This document shows positions 17,694 through 26,120 of a DNA stretch of 64,000 nucleotides, piece by piece. The DNA comes from Salinispira pacifica (GTDB taxonomy: Bacteria; Spirochaetota; Spirochaetia; DSM-27196; Salinispiraceae). Position 1 is the stretch's first letter. Every line of letters begins with the position of its first letter. The notes under the pieces are model-generated. The model was not told where the DNA came from. It made no database searches and saw nothing but the letters and a program-made list of their open reading frames with translations. The translations under genes were made by a program, and so were the position numbers. Where the stretch lies: positions 62,001 through 126,000 of the forward strand of contig NC_023035.1 of assembly GCF_000507245.1 (NCBI RefSeq). Direction: 5' to 3'.

Positions 17694-18553
17694 TGATTCG
17701 AGCCAAGATCGCCGGCGCCATTCTGGGATTTCCGTTTGGTATTCCGGGTGTGGTGTTCGGGGTGATCGTGGGTACGCTGGTTGATCAGCTTCTGGCCCTC
17801 CAAAGAAATACCCGTGACCTTGAAGCCTTTTTCACCCGGGGAGTGTTTATTTCCCGGATGAAGCGTCTTGCCCGGCCAGCCGCTGCAATCGCACTTTCTG
17901 TGAAAATGATCTCCATTGATCAGGCCTATGAAGACAGGTTGAAAGAACTGGTTATCTCGTCGGTACGGAAGTTTTTTTCTATTCGCAGTCTGGATGAGAA
18001 ACATCTTGAGGATTTCTGGAATGCCGCGGTACGGCATGAGGCGGGGCTGAATATTCAATGGCTTGTTCGGGTCTACGGGATCAGCCCTCCGGAATTTATC
18101 GAGCTTTCCCAGATGTACAGTTACGGAGGGGAAACCGAGAGGGATTTTCTGTTCAACCTCATGCACCGCCTGGCGGGAATGGATGAACGGGGCCTGAGCA
18201 GGGAAGAATATGCACTGATGCAGGAAATTTTTGAACCAATGGGACTTGGAATCCGGGAAATTCGCCAGCGTCTCAGATCCATGCCCTATCTGGATGCCCG
18301 GCATCTTTCACTTCTCGATCTTGAACAGGGCTGCAGCGAAGCAGATGTGAAAGCCCGCTACCGACAGATGGCGGCCAGGCTGCATCCGGATATTCAAGTT
18401 CAAATCGGGTATGATGAAAATGCCTCCCCGTCTGACGGGGAGGAACGAAAGCGTGAGGAATTCAGCCGTCTCCAGGAAGCATATTCGAACCTGCTTTGGC
18501 AGTTTCGCCTGTATACCCCGGCTGACGGGAGGGAAGGGGGAGAAGAAATATAA
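17690..18553 (+). CDS. DjlA-like protein with TerB-like region and C-terminal J domain
   Basis: 287 residues. A glycine-rich N-terminal hydrophobic stretch (GAILGFPFGIPGVVFGVIVG) resembles the DjlA membrane anchor. A helical middle part (about 45-195) fits a TerB-like fold. The last 80 or so residues form a J domain with the HPD tripeptide in MAARLHPDI, which stimulates DnaK ATPase. DjlA proteins recruit DnaK to the membrane. An acidic insertion (DENASPSDGEERKREE) follows HPD. The start overlaps the previous stop by four bases, so this chaperone probably serves the two membrane proteins encoded upstream (inference). Confidence 0.82.
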   Translation: MMIRAKIAGAILGFPFGIPGVVFGVIVGTLVDQLLALQRNTRDLEAFFTRGVFISRMKRLARPAAAIALSVKMISIDQAYEDRLKELVISSVRKFFSIRSLDEKHLEDFWNAAVRHEAGLNIQWLVRVYGISPPEFIELSQMYSYGGETERDFLFNLMHRLAGMDERGLSREEYALMQEIFEPMGLGIREIRQRLRSMPYLDARHLSLLDLEQGCSEADVKARYRQMAARLHPDIQVQIGYDENASPSDGEERKREEFSRLQEAYSNLLWQFRLYTPADGREGGEEI

Positions 18554-18585
18554 CCCTCCCCGCCCTCCCGGAGTATCCTGTTTTT
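18526..18585 (+). terminator. Possible terminator after the J-domain gene
   Basis: CGGGAGGG (18526-18533) pairs with CCCTCCCG (18563-18570). An inner GGGGAG/CTCCCC helix is also possible. Five T lie ten bases further on (18581-18585). The arm overlaps the coding 3' end, and the T-run is farther from the stem than usual. Confidence 0.4.
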
Positions 18586-18592
18586 AATGGGA

Positions 18593-18658
18593 ATGTACCC
18601 GGTTGAATGTACCGAGTCTAATATGCCCGGTCGAATGTATCCGCTGGAAGGTGCCGAG
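18593..18658. repeat. Pair of imperfect 24-base direct repeats
   Basis: ATGTACCCGGTTGAATGTAC... at 18593-18616 recurs 42 bases later at 18635-18658 with 19 of 24 positions matching. Both lie in the gap between the J-domain gene and murA. An ORF crosses it but runs antisense into murA, so I do not call a gene. Confidence 0.5.
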
Positions 18659-18676
18659 CCCGACGTATTGTCAATG

Positions 18677-19960
18677 CTAAGCTTCTTCCCGGGAAATCAC
18701 TGCACCCAGGCTGCTGAGCTTGTCAGCAAGACCTTCGTAGCCCCGTTCTATCTGATAAATGTTCTGAATAGTGCTTGAGCCTTCCGCCGCCAATGCAGCG
18801 ATTACCATGGCCATGCCTGCCCGCACATCCGGACTCACCAGCTGTGAGCCGCTGAGGCGCGACGGGCCGGAGATTACCGCTCGGTGAGGGTCGCAGAGTA
18901 CAATCTTTGCACCCATTCCGATCAGTTTATCTACGAAAAACATCCGGCTCTCAAACATCTTCTCGTGAATGAGAATGGTTCCCTCCACCTGGGTTGCTAC
19001 AGTGAGAATGATGCTCAGCAGATCCGGTGGAAAACCCGGCCATGGTGCATCGTCAATTTTGGGGATCATTCCTCCCAGGTCTGAAACAACCTTCATGGGT
19101 TGGACCGGGGAGATATGGATGCTGTCACCCTGGGTCTCCCAATGAATCCCCAATTTGGCAAATCCCATTTTCACCATTCTCAGATGGTGGGGGTCGGCTT
19201 TGGTGATGGTAAGGTCGCCGCCGGTAACGGCTGCCAGTCCTATGTAAGAGCCCACTTCCATGAAATCGGCGCCGATTGAAAATTCTGTTCCATGGAGCTT
19301 TTTAACGCCCTGAATGGTGAGAATGTTGCTTCCGATTCCGGAGATCTTCCCACCCATGGAGTTGATCATGTTGCACAGGTCCTGCACATGGGGCTCGGAT
19401 GCCACATTCCGGAGAATGGTTGTTCCTTCGGCCAGGGCAGCTGCCATGATGGCATTCTCTGTCGCCGTAACAGATGCTTCATCCAGAAAAATATCATCAC
19501 CCTTAAGCTTGTTGGCGCTGAAAGATATTTGTCCATCGATGTCGATCTGCGCCCCCAGACCCTTGAGTACCAGCATATGGGTATCCAGCCGTCTTCTGCC
19601 GATCACATCGCCGCCGGGGGGTGATAGCACTACCTTCCCGCTCCGTGCGAGCATGGGACCTGCCAGCAGGATGGATGCCCTGATCTTTTTGGCCAGTTCC
19701 GGGGGAACGTCATGGGTATTAATGCTGCCCATGGTTATTTTGAACTCACCCCGGTTTCCGGTTTCCTGAACGCTTCCTCCCAGCTCCCGGAGAATGTCGA
19801 ACAGAACATAGACATCTTCTATAAGGGGGATATTCTTGAGGACCACTTCTTCTTCACTGAGTATTGCGGCGGTAATGCAGGGTAGCGCGGCATTCTTGTT
19901 TCCGCTTGCCTTGATTGTACCCTTGAGCGGGTATCCGCCTTCTATTCTATATTGATGCAT
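18677..19960 (-). CDS. murA: UDP-GlcNAc 1-carboxyvinyltransferase, Asp-type active site
   Basis: 427 residues, normal MurA length. It transfers enolpyruvate from PEP to UDP-GlcNAc in the first committed step of peptidoglycan synthesis. The substrate lysine and asparagine are in SGNKNAALPC (Lys22, Asn23), and the C-terminal VRAGMAMVIAALAAEG region is intact. The active-site loop reads PPGGDVIGRRRLDTH, so Asp118 (codon 19607-19609) replaces the cysteine equivalent to E. coli Cys115. The same change in Mycobacterium, Chlamydia and Borrelia MurA keeps activity but prevents covalent inactivation by fosfomycin. A monocistronic gene convergent with the J-domain gene. Confidence 0.95.
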   Translation of the reverse strand: MHQYRIEGGYPLKGTIKASGNKNAALPCITAAILSEEEVVLKNIPLIEDVYVLFDILRELGGSVQETGNRGEFKITMGSINTHDVPPELAKKIRASILLAGPMLARSGKVVLSPPGGDVIGRRRLDTHMLVLKGLGAQIDIDGQISFSANKLKGDDIFLDEASVTATENAIMAAALAEGTTILRNVASEPHVQDLCNMINSMGGKISGIGSNILTIQGVKKLHGTEFSIGADFMEVGSYIGLAAVTGGDLTITKADPHHLRMVKMGFAKLGIHWETQGDSIHISPVQPMKVVSDLGGMIPKIDDAPWPGFPPDLLSIILTVATQVEGTILIHEKMFESRMFFVDKLIGMGAKIVLCDPHRAVISGPSRLSGSQLVSPDVRAGMAMVIAALAAEGSSTIQNIYQIERGYEGLADKLSSLGAVISREEA

Positions 19961-20113
19961 GAGCCGAGTTTCCCTGTTTTGTCCCCATATGTCAATTATT
20001 CCGTTACTGTTGGTGGGAAAGTATGTTGCTCTTCCCGGCCCCCCTGTGAAAAAGCCGTATGTTTATGCAAATATCTATTCCGTTTTGTATTTTTTTTGAT
20101 ATAGTAGGCAATT

Positions 20114-21502
20114 ATGAAAGTGATGAAATTCGGCGGCAGCTCTGTACGGGATGCCGACCACATTCGCCGTGCTGTTGATATTTTCTCTGCATCTCCCGAT
20201 ACCCGTGCTGTGATATGCTCTGCAATGAAGGGAATCACCAATGATCTGATTGACGGAGCAAACCGTGCCGCAGCCGGAGATGAAAGCTATCGTGACCTGA
20301 TATCTGCAATCCGGATCAGAAAACTGGAGGCGATTCAGGAGCTGTTTTCTGATATCCGCGCCGCCGAAGAAATGAAACAGGCCATTGAGGCCGAGCTGGA
20401 GGAACTGAATAATATCTGTCACGGGGTTTTCCTTGTGAGGGAGTGCAGCCCCCGGAGCTTGGATCTCATTATGAGTTTCGGCGAACGAATGAGCAACCGG
20501 ATTATCGCAGCATATGCTGCCTCCAGAGGCGAGGAAGTGTTTTTTGTGGACGCCCGGGAATTGGTGCTCACCGATGACTCCCACGGGGAAGCGGAGGTGC
20601 TGTTCGCCGAAAGCTATGAGCGAATCCGCAGCCGCTTTCACAGCCGGGAGGGAACGGGCATAGTGACCGGTTTCATCGCATCGTCCCCCAGGGGAATCAC
20701 CACAACCCTGGGAAGAAACGGCAGTGATTACAGCGCAGCTATTTTCGGAGCCGCCCTTTCGGCCGATGATATCGAGATCTGGACCGATGTGGACGGGGTT
20801 CTCCAGGCTGACCCCAGAGTTGTACCGGGCGCCGGAGTTATCCGGGATTTAAGCGTGGAAGAAGCCATGGAGCTCAGCTATTTCGGCGCCGAGGTCCTGC
20901 ATCCTTCCACCATGATTCCTGCTGTGGAGGCGGGAATCCCGGTGTGGATAAAAAACACCCTGAATCCTGATGTGCGGGGAACCAGGATAGCTCGGAATGT
21001 AAGTTCCGGCCCCGGATTGATTACCGGAATAGCCAGCATCCCCGGTGTGAGTCTGATTAATGTGATCGGCGGGGGAATGGTCGGCAGTAAAGGAACGGCA
21101 ATGAAGGTGTTTTCCGCATTTGCCCGTGCAGGTGCCAATGCCATAATGATCAGTCAGGCTTCAAGCGAACACAGTATTTGCGTTGTGGTTCGAAGCTCCG
21201 AGGCTGCACGGGCGGTCAGGTATTTACGGGAAGCATTGGAGCATGAAATTCGTCACAAGATTATTCAGGAGATCCAGGAGATTGACGGTCTGGAAGTTGT
21301 GGCGGTGATCGGAGGCAACATGAGGGGCAAGCCGGGGGTATCAGGACAGCTGTTCCATGCTCTCGGCGGTAAAAATATCAATGTGCTTGCCATTGCTCAG
21401 GGATCATCTGAAATGAATATCTCCTTCGTTATCGATGAGAAGGACCATTCAACCTGTCTTAACTGCATTCATACAGCGTTTTTTCCCCAATCACAGGAGT
21501 AG
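20114..21502 (+). CDS. Aspartate kinase with ACT domains
   Basis: 462 residues. It phosphorylates aspartate, the first step towards threonine, methionine, lysine and diaminopimelate. The kinase domain has KFGGSSV (residues 5-11), the TTLGRNGSDYSAA loop (near 200) and WTDVDGVLQADPR (near 225). Two ACT units follow (VIGGGMVGSKGTAMKVFSAF near 320, VIGGNMRGKPGVSGQLFHAL near 400), as in feedback-regulated enzymes. Sequence resembles the kinase half of ThrA-type bifunctional enzymes, but no homoserine dehydrogenase domain is present. thrC follows after three bases, which suggests threonine control, although no leader attenuator is visible. Confidence 0.93.
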   Translation: MKVMKFGGSSVRDADHIRRAVDIFSASPDTRAVICSAMKGITNDLIDGANRAAAGDESYRDLISAIRIRKLEAIQELFSDIRAAEEMKQAIEAELEELNNICHGVFLVRECSPRSLDLIMSFGERMSNRIIAAYAASRGEEVFFVDARELVLTDDSHGEAEVLFAESYERIRSRFHSREGTGIVTGFIASSPRGITTTLGRNGSDYSAAIFGAALSADDIEIWTDVDGVLQADPRVVPGAGVIRDLSVEEAMELSYFGAEVLHPSTMIPAVEAGIPVWIKNTLNPDVRGTRIARNVSSGPGLITGIASIPGVSLINVIGGGMVGSKGTAMKVFSAFARAGANAIMISQASSEHSICVVVRSSEAARAVRYLREALEHEIRHKIIQEIQEIDGLEVVAVIGGNMRGKPGVSGQLFHALGGKNINVLAIAQGSSEMNISFVIDEKDHSTCLNCIHTAFFPQSQE

Positions 21503-21505
21503 TCC

Positions 21506-22819
21506 ATGAAATTTGCATCAACACGTAATCAGAATACAGAGGTCAGCTTCGAACATGCCGTATTTCAGGGACTGGCACCGGACGGCGGACTGTATCACCC
21601 GGTGGAGCATGCAGATCTTTCTGAATTGTTTCAGGCGTTCGATGCAGCCACGCCGTTTACTGAGATCGCATCCCGGATTACATCGGCTCTTTTTCCCGGG
21701 GAAATTCCGCCGGCGGATGCTCAAAGAATTGCGGAATCCGCTTTTCCCTTTTCACCGGGACTGATAGATATTGAAGATTCAATTTCTCTTCTAGAGCTGT
21801 ATCATGGTCCCAGCTGTGCGTTCAAGGATTTTGGTGCTTCGTATCTGGCAACGGTGATGGAATATTTCCTCAAAGGCAAGAGCCGGCGGGCGGTAATTCT
21901 TACCGCCACCAGCGGCGATACGGGTTCGGCAGTTGCCCAGGCATTTTACGGGAGGGAGCAGATTGATGTGGTAATCCTCTACCCCAGCGGCCGAGTGAGT
22001 CCCAGCCAGGAGAAACAGCTCACCACCCTTGGGGGGAATATTCATGCCCTGGAAATTGAAGGCAGCTTTGATGATTGCCAGCGGATGGTGAAGGAAGCGT
22101 TTACCGATCCGGTTCTTCAGAAGGAACTGCCTCTTACCAGCGCCAACAGCATTAACCTGGGCAGACTGATCCCCCAGAGTTTTTACTATGTGTATGCCTA
22201 TGCCCGCATGCGGGAACGGCTGGAAGGCAAGCTGTATTTCACCGTGCCCAGCGGAAATTTCGGCAACCTCACAGCAGGTGCGTTCGCCTGGCGCTGGGGG
22301 CTGCCTGTGGATCGGTTTATTGCAGCGACCAACCTGAACGATGTGGTTCCGGAATATCTTCAGACGGGTGTTTTCAAGCCCAGGGCTTCATTACACACCT
22401 ATGCCAATGCCATGGACGTAGGTAACCCCAGCAACTTTGAACGACTTCAGGCTCTCTTCCGTGACGGACATGGGGAGATGGATCGAATGGTGCGGGGCTT
22501 GGCTGTGGATGACGGGGAAATTCTTTCCACAATGAAGCGGTTTCATGACGATAAGGAAATTTTTCTCTGTCCTCACAGCGCAACGGGAATTCTTGCCTCA
22601 GAGCGCTTTCTGAAAGAGCAGGGTACTGAGCCCGGGCATGTTATCAGTCTGGGTACGGCGCACCCGGCGAAATTCTCGGAAGTCAGCAGGAAAGCCTGCG
22701 GCGAAGAGCCTCCCATGCCTTCCAGGCTGGCCGAGTCCCTTAAAAAAGAGAAAAAAGCGGATGTTCTGGGGAATACTCTGGAAGAGCTTTCCGGATATCT
22801 CCGCTCAAAACTGGTCTGA
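21506..22819 (+). CDS. thrC: Threonine synthase
   Basis: 437 residues of the PLP fold II family. It converts O-phosphohomoserine to threonine. The PLP lysine is in SCAFKDFGASY (near 106), the phosphate-binding motif in TATSGDTGSAVAQAFYG, and the SGNFGNLTAG loop near 250. Length and N terminus (KFASTRNQN...FQGLAPDGGLY) match the longer type of ThrC. It is cotranscribed with the aspartate kinase, and its last 15 bases overlap the convergent HD-domain gene. Confidence 0.95.
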   Translation: MKFASTRNQNTEVSFEHAVFQGLAPDGGLYHPVEHADLSELFQAFDAATPFTEIASRITSALFPGEIPPADAQRIAESAFPFSPGLIDIEDSISLLELYHGPSCAFKDFGASYLATVMEYFLKGKSRRAVILTATSGDTGSAVAQAFYGREQIDVVILYPSGRVSPSQEKQLTTLGGNIHALEIEGSFDDCQRMVKEAFTDPVLQKELPLTSANSINLGRLIPQSFYYVYAYARMRERLEGKLYFTVPSGNFGNLTAGAFAWRWGLPVDRFIAATNLNDVVPEYLQTGVFKPRASLHTYANAMDVGNPSNFERLQALFRDGHGEMDRMVRGLAVDDGEILSTMKRFHDDKEIFLCPHSATGILASERFLKEQGTEPGHVISLGTAHPAKFSEVSRKACGEEPPMPSRLAESLKKEKKADVLGNTLEELSGYLRSKLV

Positions 22820-24115
22820 GAGCGTCTCTCCCCTCCATTTCCCCAGTCCCCGGTCTTTCCGGTATCGGTTATAAATATCGCATGCCTGATAATAGCGCTG
22901 GGGTCCGGAAAAACTCGCGCTGATGTCGCAACGGTACAGTTCCAGCAAAAGGGGGAAACGAGGGTCAGCCATTACCGGATCCCTCATTCTGTCCGGCAGC
23001 CTGGAAAGAGCCGGCGGATACATATGGTGTTCAATGAGCCACACCGTATCTTCGATTGTCTGCTGATCCACGCCGATTTCTGCCAACAGCTTTTTTGCAA
23101 TATCTCCGCCCAGCTGGGCATGGTTATGGAAACGTTTTCCGTTTTTGGGTCTGGCGTCCGGCTTTCCTGCGTCATGAAGCAGAAGAGCGTAGGCAAGCCG
23201 GAGATCCGGAGTTTTACGGTATTTCATGCTTTCAAGACTGTGACGCCACACATTGCCTTCGGGATGGTGATCCTTGGCCTGCTCTGTGGCGTCCATATCT
23301 GCAAGGGCGGGAAATAGCATGGAAAACACCCCCGCACAGTGGAGCAGATCAAGTCCCAGGTCCGCCGCGGGTCCGCTGAGGATCAATTCCATGCAGACTC
23401 TCATGTATTCAGGGGACAGCCTGCCTGCTTCCGACTCCAGAGATTGAATATACTCCTGCTTTTCCCCCGAATCCCCAATATCAGGGCAGGAGAGGGAGTC
23501 TGCAAGAGGCCTTTTGGAGGAGAAACGGGCGGCTCCTGTTCCGTATCTGGACAAGATGATGGCTGCAGAGAACAGAACCCTCAGTTCAGGAGGTGTAGAA
23601 CTCATAGGGCTGTGCAGTTCAGCGAGCCTGCTGCGAATCGCCGATACAAATGAACGGTCCTTGATCCAGTGATAGTTTCCGGGAAAATGGAAATGACGGG
23701 GCCGGTGCAGTGCATTCAGAATTCCCGGTACTTCTCCAGGGAACCCGAACAGAGCTTCTATTGCCTGACTGGCATCTTCAGGCATTTCGCGGATGTTTTC
23801 CTCAGCCTCGGTGAATATAAACCAGCTTCTTCCGCGGCCGTTCCATGCTGCGGCATCCACACCTTCAATGCCGGGAAATTCAAGGGGGATTCCTGTCTTC
23901 GCCAGATCAGGAAGATCGCCGTGAACCAGAATTGTTTCATGGGGAATGCTCCGGGGCACCTGTCCAAAAGAGGTGGCCCGGTTTCTGCCCCGGTAATATC
24001 TGTCCAGTGCGCTGAATGCGACCCAGCTCCAGGAAATATTCGAGGAATCCAGAAGCGATGAAATGTCCTGATCGGGTGCTGCCGGAGAAGTTTCCATAGG
24101 GGGTAAAGTATCCAA
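22805..24115 (-). CDS. HD-domain protein related to CCA-adding enzymes
   Basis: 436 residues. The C-terminal half resembles the RNA-binding and HD parts of the poly(A) polymerase/CCA nucleotidyltransferase family: EYMRVCMELILSGPAADLGLDLL, the metal-binding DHHPEGNVWRHSLESMKY, and LLLHDAGKPDAR with NHAQLGG. The N-terminal 160 residues sit where the nucleotidyltransferase domain would be, but I see no GGxVRD or DxD motif. Catalytic nucleotide addition is therefore doubtful, while HD phosphohydrolase activity is plausible. Starts considered are TTG at 24115 and ATG at 24097, neither with a clear Shine-Dalgarno. The gene follows a small ORF and the DUF4954 gene. Confidence 0.75.
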   Translation of the reverse strand: MDTLPPMETSPAAPDQDISSLLDSSNISWSWVAFSALDRYYRGRNRATSFGQVPRSIPHETILVHGDLPDLAKTGIPLEFPGIEGVDAAAWNGRGRSWFIFTEAEENIREMPEDASQAIEALFGFPGEVPGILNALHRPRHFHFPGNYHWIKDRSFVSAIRSRLAELHSPMSSTPPELRVLFSAAIILSRYGTGAARFSSKRPLADSLSCPDIGDSGEKQEYIQSLESEAGRLSPEYMRVCMELILSGPAADLGLDLLHCAGVFSMLFPALADMDATEQAKDHHPEGNVWRHSLESMKYRKTPDLRLAYALLLHDAGKPDARPKNGKRFHNHAQLGGDIAKKLLAEIGVDQQTIEDTVWLIEHHMYPPALSRLPDRMRDPVMADPRFPLLLELYRCDISASFSGPQRYYQACDIYNRYRKDRGLGKWRGETLSDQF

Positions 24116-24159
24116 TAACGGAGCGTATGCAAAGCAGAATCAGGATATTCAGCAGGGTA

Positions 24160-24384
24160 TCATGTGCCGTTGATGAGTTGAATGGCCTTGTCGGTTCGCT
24201 CCAGCTCCTCTTCAATTTCTCTGCGGACCTGGAGCACAAAACCATCTTCAGAGACCGCAGGATGAGTCTGCGGATAATCCGGGATAATGTCCGAGCCGCG
24301 GCTGATATCCCTGGAGCGGGATGTTTCGGTTCGCCTGAGAATATCCGGAAGCATATCCTTCAGTCTCTGCATTCTCAGCATCAT
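24160..24384 (-). CDS. Small hypothetical protein coupled to DUF4954 gene
   Basis: 74 residues, charged and helical at both ends (MQRLKDMLPDILRR and LQVRREIEEELERTDKAIQL) with no family I know. Its ATGATG overlaps the DUF4954 stop (24381-24383), and GAAGGA immediately precedes it. Translational coupling is therefore likely and supports a real gene. It lies between DUF4954 and the HD-domain gene on the same strand, 45 bases from the latter. Confidence 0.55.
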   Translation of the reverse strand: MMLRMQRLKDMLPDILRRTETSRSRDISRGSDIIPDYPQTHPAVSEDGFVLQVRREIEEELERTDKAIQLINGT

Positions 24385-26030
24385 TCCTTCCCAGTCCTGT
24401 TCCGGGCAGCGGCACCCCCGCTGCCTGAACCGGCTGCGAGAATCGTTTCGCGTTCTTCACGGAAGGCAACCAGATCCAGAAAGAATCGGTAGGCTTCAAT
24501 GGCTTTAAGACGGTTCTCGTCGGTGAGCATGTTTTTCCCGATTCCGGGAATATCGCCCGGAAGATATATGGTTTTCCGTTCCCGGATATTTTCCAGCATT
24601 CCCACCGCATCCCGCATATATTCCAGGATTTCCGGACGAAAGACCCTCAGGTCAAACCGGTTCCGCCTTGCTTTGTTCCGCTTGTAGTATTTGGCTTCAT
24701 TTCTCTTGAGTGAGTAGAGGTTCGCCGACAGGCCCCAGGCGGGAATCAGGTTGTTGAATCCCGGCGGTACTTCCAGAAAGTATCCCACCGGTTCGTTTAT
24801 AAGGCTGAAAGGATATTCAAGTTTCTGGGGCAGCGTGGTAACCCCTGCGGCAACTATGGAGTAGGGGGCTTTGCGGAAATTCGCCGGATACTTAACCGCA
24901 CAGCTGAGACCGAAGAACATGCCTTCTCCCGGCCAGCACTCCTGGTCGGGCATACGGGAAGTGTGATTGCTCCCCACATTTGCGCCGTACCCCACATTTC
25001 CCCGTCCGCCGGGCCAGAACGCGGCGATGAGCAGACTCTGGTGATGAAATCCCACGAAAGGACCCAGGAAACAGCTGGTGATCTCCCCTTTGCTCACGCC
25101 GGAGTTTGGGCCGATGATGGAATCCACAATTTTCCCGTGATGCTCGGCGTGACTGTGCTCGAACAGCATGGAGTTCTGGATGATTGATGCATCGCTCACC
25201 TCCACTCCGTCCTGAAGAATTGAATTGCGGATAATGCTGCTGTTGGTAACCACGCTGGGATCGCTGCTGGTGGAAAATATGCTGCTGTTGGAAATCTCAT
25301 CGGCTCCCAGAACCCGGCTGTAGGGGCCGATATAGGAATTCACAATAGAGCGGCAGTCCAGAATCCGGGAATGTTTATCGATGATGGTCCAGTTGAATCT
25401 GATGCGTTCAAGATATTCGGACAAATGGGTTCCATACGCATCTTCCACGGCAGCTGAACCGGGGTGCATGAGCACGTACTCGGCAAGTTCCAGACTCAAA
25501 TCCGAGTACAGGGATATTTCACGGCCGCCGGTCTCGATTCCCACGGGAATATTCACACCGTTCCCGTACAGGGTTCCCCGGGAACCTGCGGTGAGTCCGG
25601 TGCTGGAGTTACTCAGAAGGCTGTCACGCACTACCAGTGTGGCGAAAATTCTGGGACAGTTATGTACCGCACTTCCGCTGGCAATGTGACTGCTTTCAAT
25701 GGTGCTGCGGTGAATACCTGAGGGGAGTGAGCCCGCACTTTCCTGATTGCAGATCATCCGTCCGTCAAAATACCCAAGAACCACATCGCCAATGAATAGA
25801 TTCTGGGTGATGAAGGCTGCTGAAAAATCCTCTACCACCCGGATTCTCGACCAGTCATGGCATACGTTACCCTGTCTTTCCAGGCTCTGTACTTCGTCAT
25901 GTGAAAGGGTACGAAGAGGCCGCCCCTTGAGAACCGGACTTTCGGATTCCGGGACGGCCTTCAGTTTTTCTATGCGGTAGGTGAAGTGGGAGTAATTGAT
26001 GTTCTCCAGAAGCTCATCGATTTTATTCAA
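24381..26030 (-). CDS. DUF4954 family protein (left-handed beta-helix-like)
   Basis: 549 residues. The middle region carries many short hydrophobic-turn repeats (SNSSIFSTSS, NSSIIRNSIL, DASIIQNSML, HGKIVDSIIG), typical of the left-handed parallel beta-helix of hexapeptide transferases. Start and end match DUF4954 proteins of spirochaetes and Bacteroidetes. Those are sometimes labelled sugar-nucleotide-related, but no activity is established. A TTG start at 26030 is the only candidate that retains the N terminus, and its Shine-Dalgarno is weak. Three degenerate repeats lie just upstream. Confidence 0.75.
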   Translation of the reverse strand: MNKIDELLENINYSHFTYRIEKLKAVPESESPVLKGRPLRTLSHDEVQSLERQGNVCHDWSRIRVVEDFSAAFITQNLFIGDVVLGYFDGRMICNQESAGSLPSGIHRSTIESSHIASGSAVHNCPRIFATLVVRDSLLSNSSTGLTAGSRGTLYGNGVNIPVGIETGGREISLYSDLSLELAEYVLMHPGSAAVEDAYGTHLSEYLERIRFNWTIIDKHSRILDCRSIVNSYIGPYSRVLGADEISNSSIFSTSSDPSVVTNSSIIRNSILQDGVEVSDASIIQNSMLFEHSHAEHHGKIVDSIIGPNSGVSKGEITSCFLGPFVGFHHQSLLIAAFWPGGRGNVGYGANVGSNHTSRMPDQECWPGEGMFFGLSCAVKYPANFRKAPYSIVAAGVTTLPQKLEYPFSLINEPVGYFLEVPPGFNNLIPAWGLSANLYSLKRNEAKYYKRNKARRNRFDLRVFRPEILEYMRDAVGMLENIRERKTIYLPGDIPGIGKNMLTDENRLKAIEAYRFFLDLVAFREERETILAAGSGSGGAAARNRTGKE

Positions 26031-26051
26031 AAGAGGTATTTCCCCACCTTG

Positions 26052-26120
26052 TGTTGCCGCTGCGACATCGTCTGTTGCCGCATGATGATCTGCTGCCGCC
26101 GCATTATCGTCTGCCGCCGA
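26052..26120. repeat. Degenerate 18-21 base tandem repeats
   Basis: Three units beginning TGTTGCCGC or TGCTGCCGC and ending in ATC or ATCGTC (26052-26072, 26073-26090, 26091-26111) plus a partial fourth (from 26112). They span the gap before the DUF4954 gene and run into the last codons of the Bax-inhibitor gene, whose C-terminal residues GGRR are written by the last unit. Confidence 0.65.

Noticed and set aside
18587-18778. A small plus-strand ORF after the J-domain gene
   Set aside because: It consists of the imperfect direct repeats and antisense murA sequence, with no Shine-Dalgarno.
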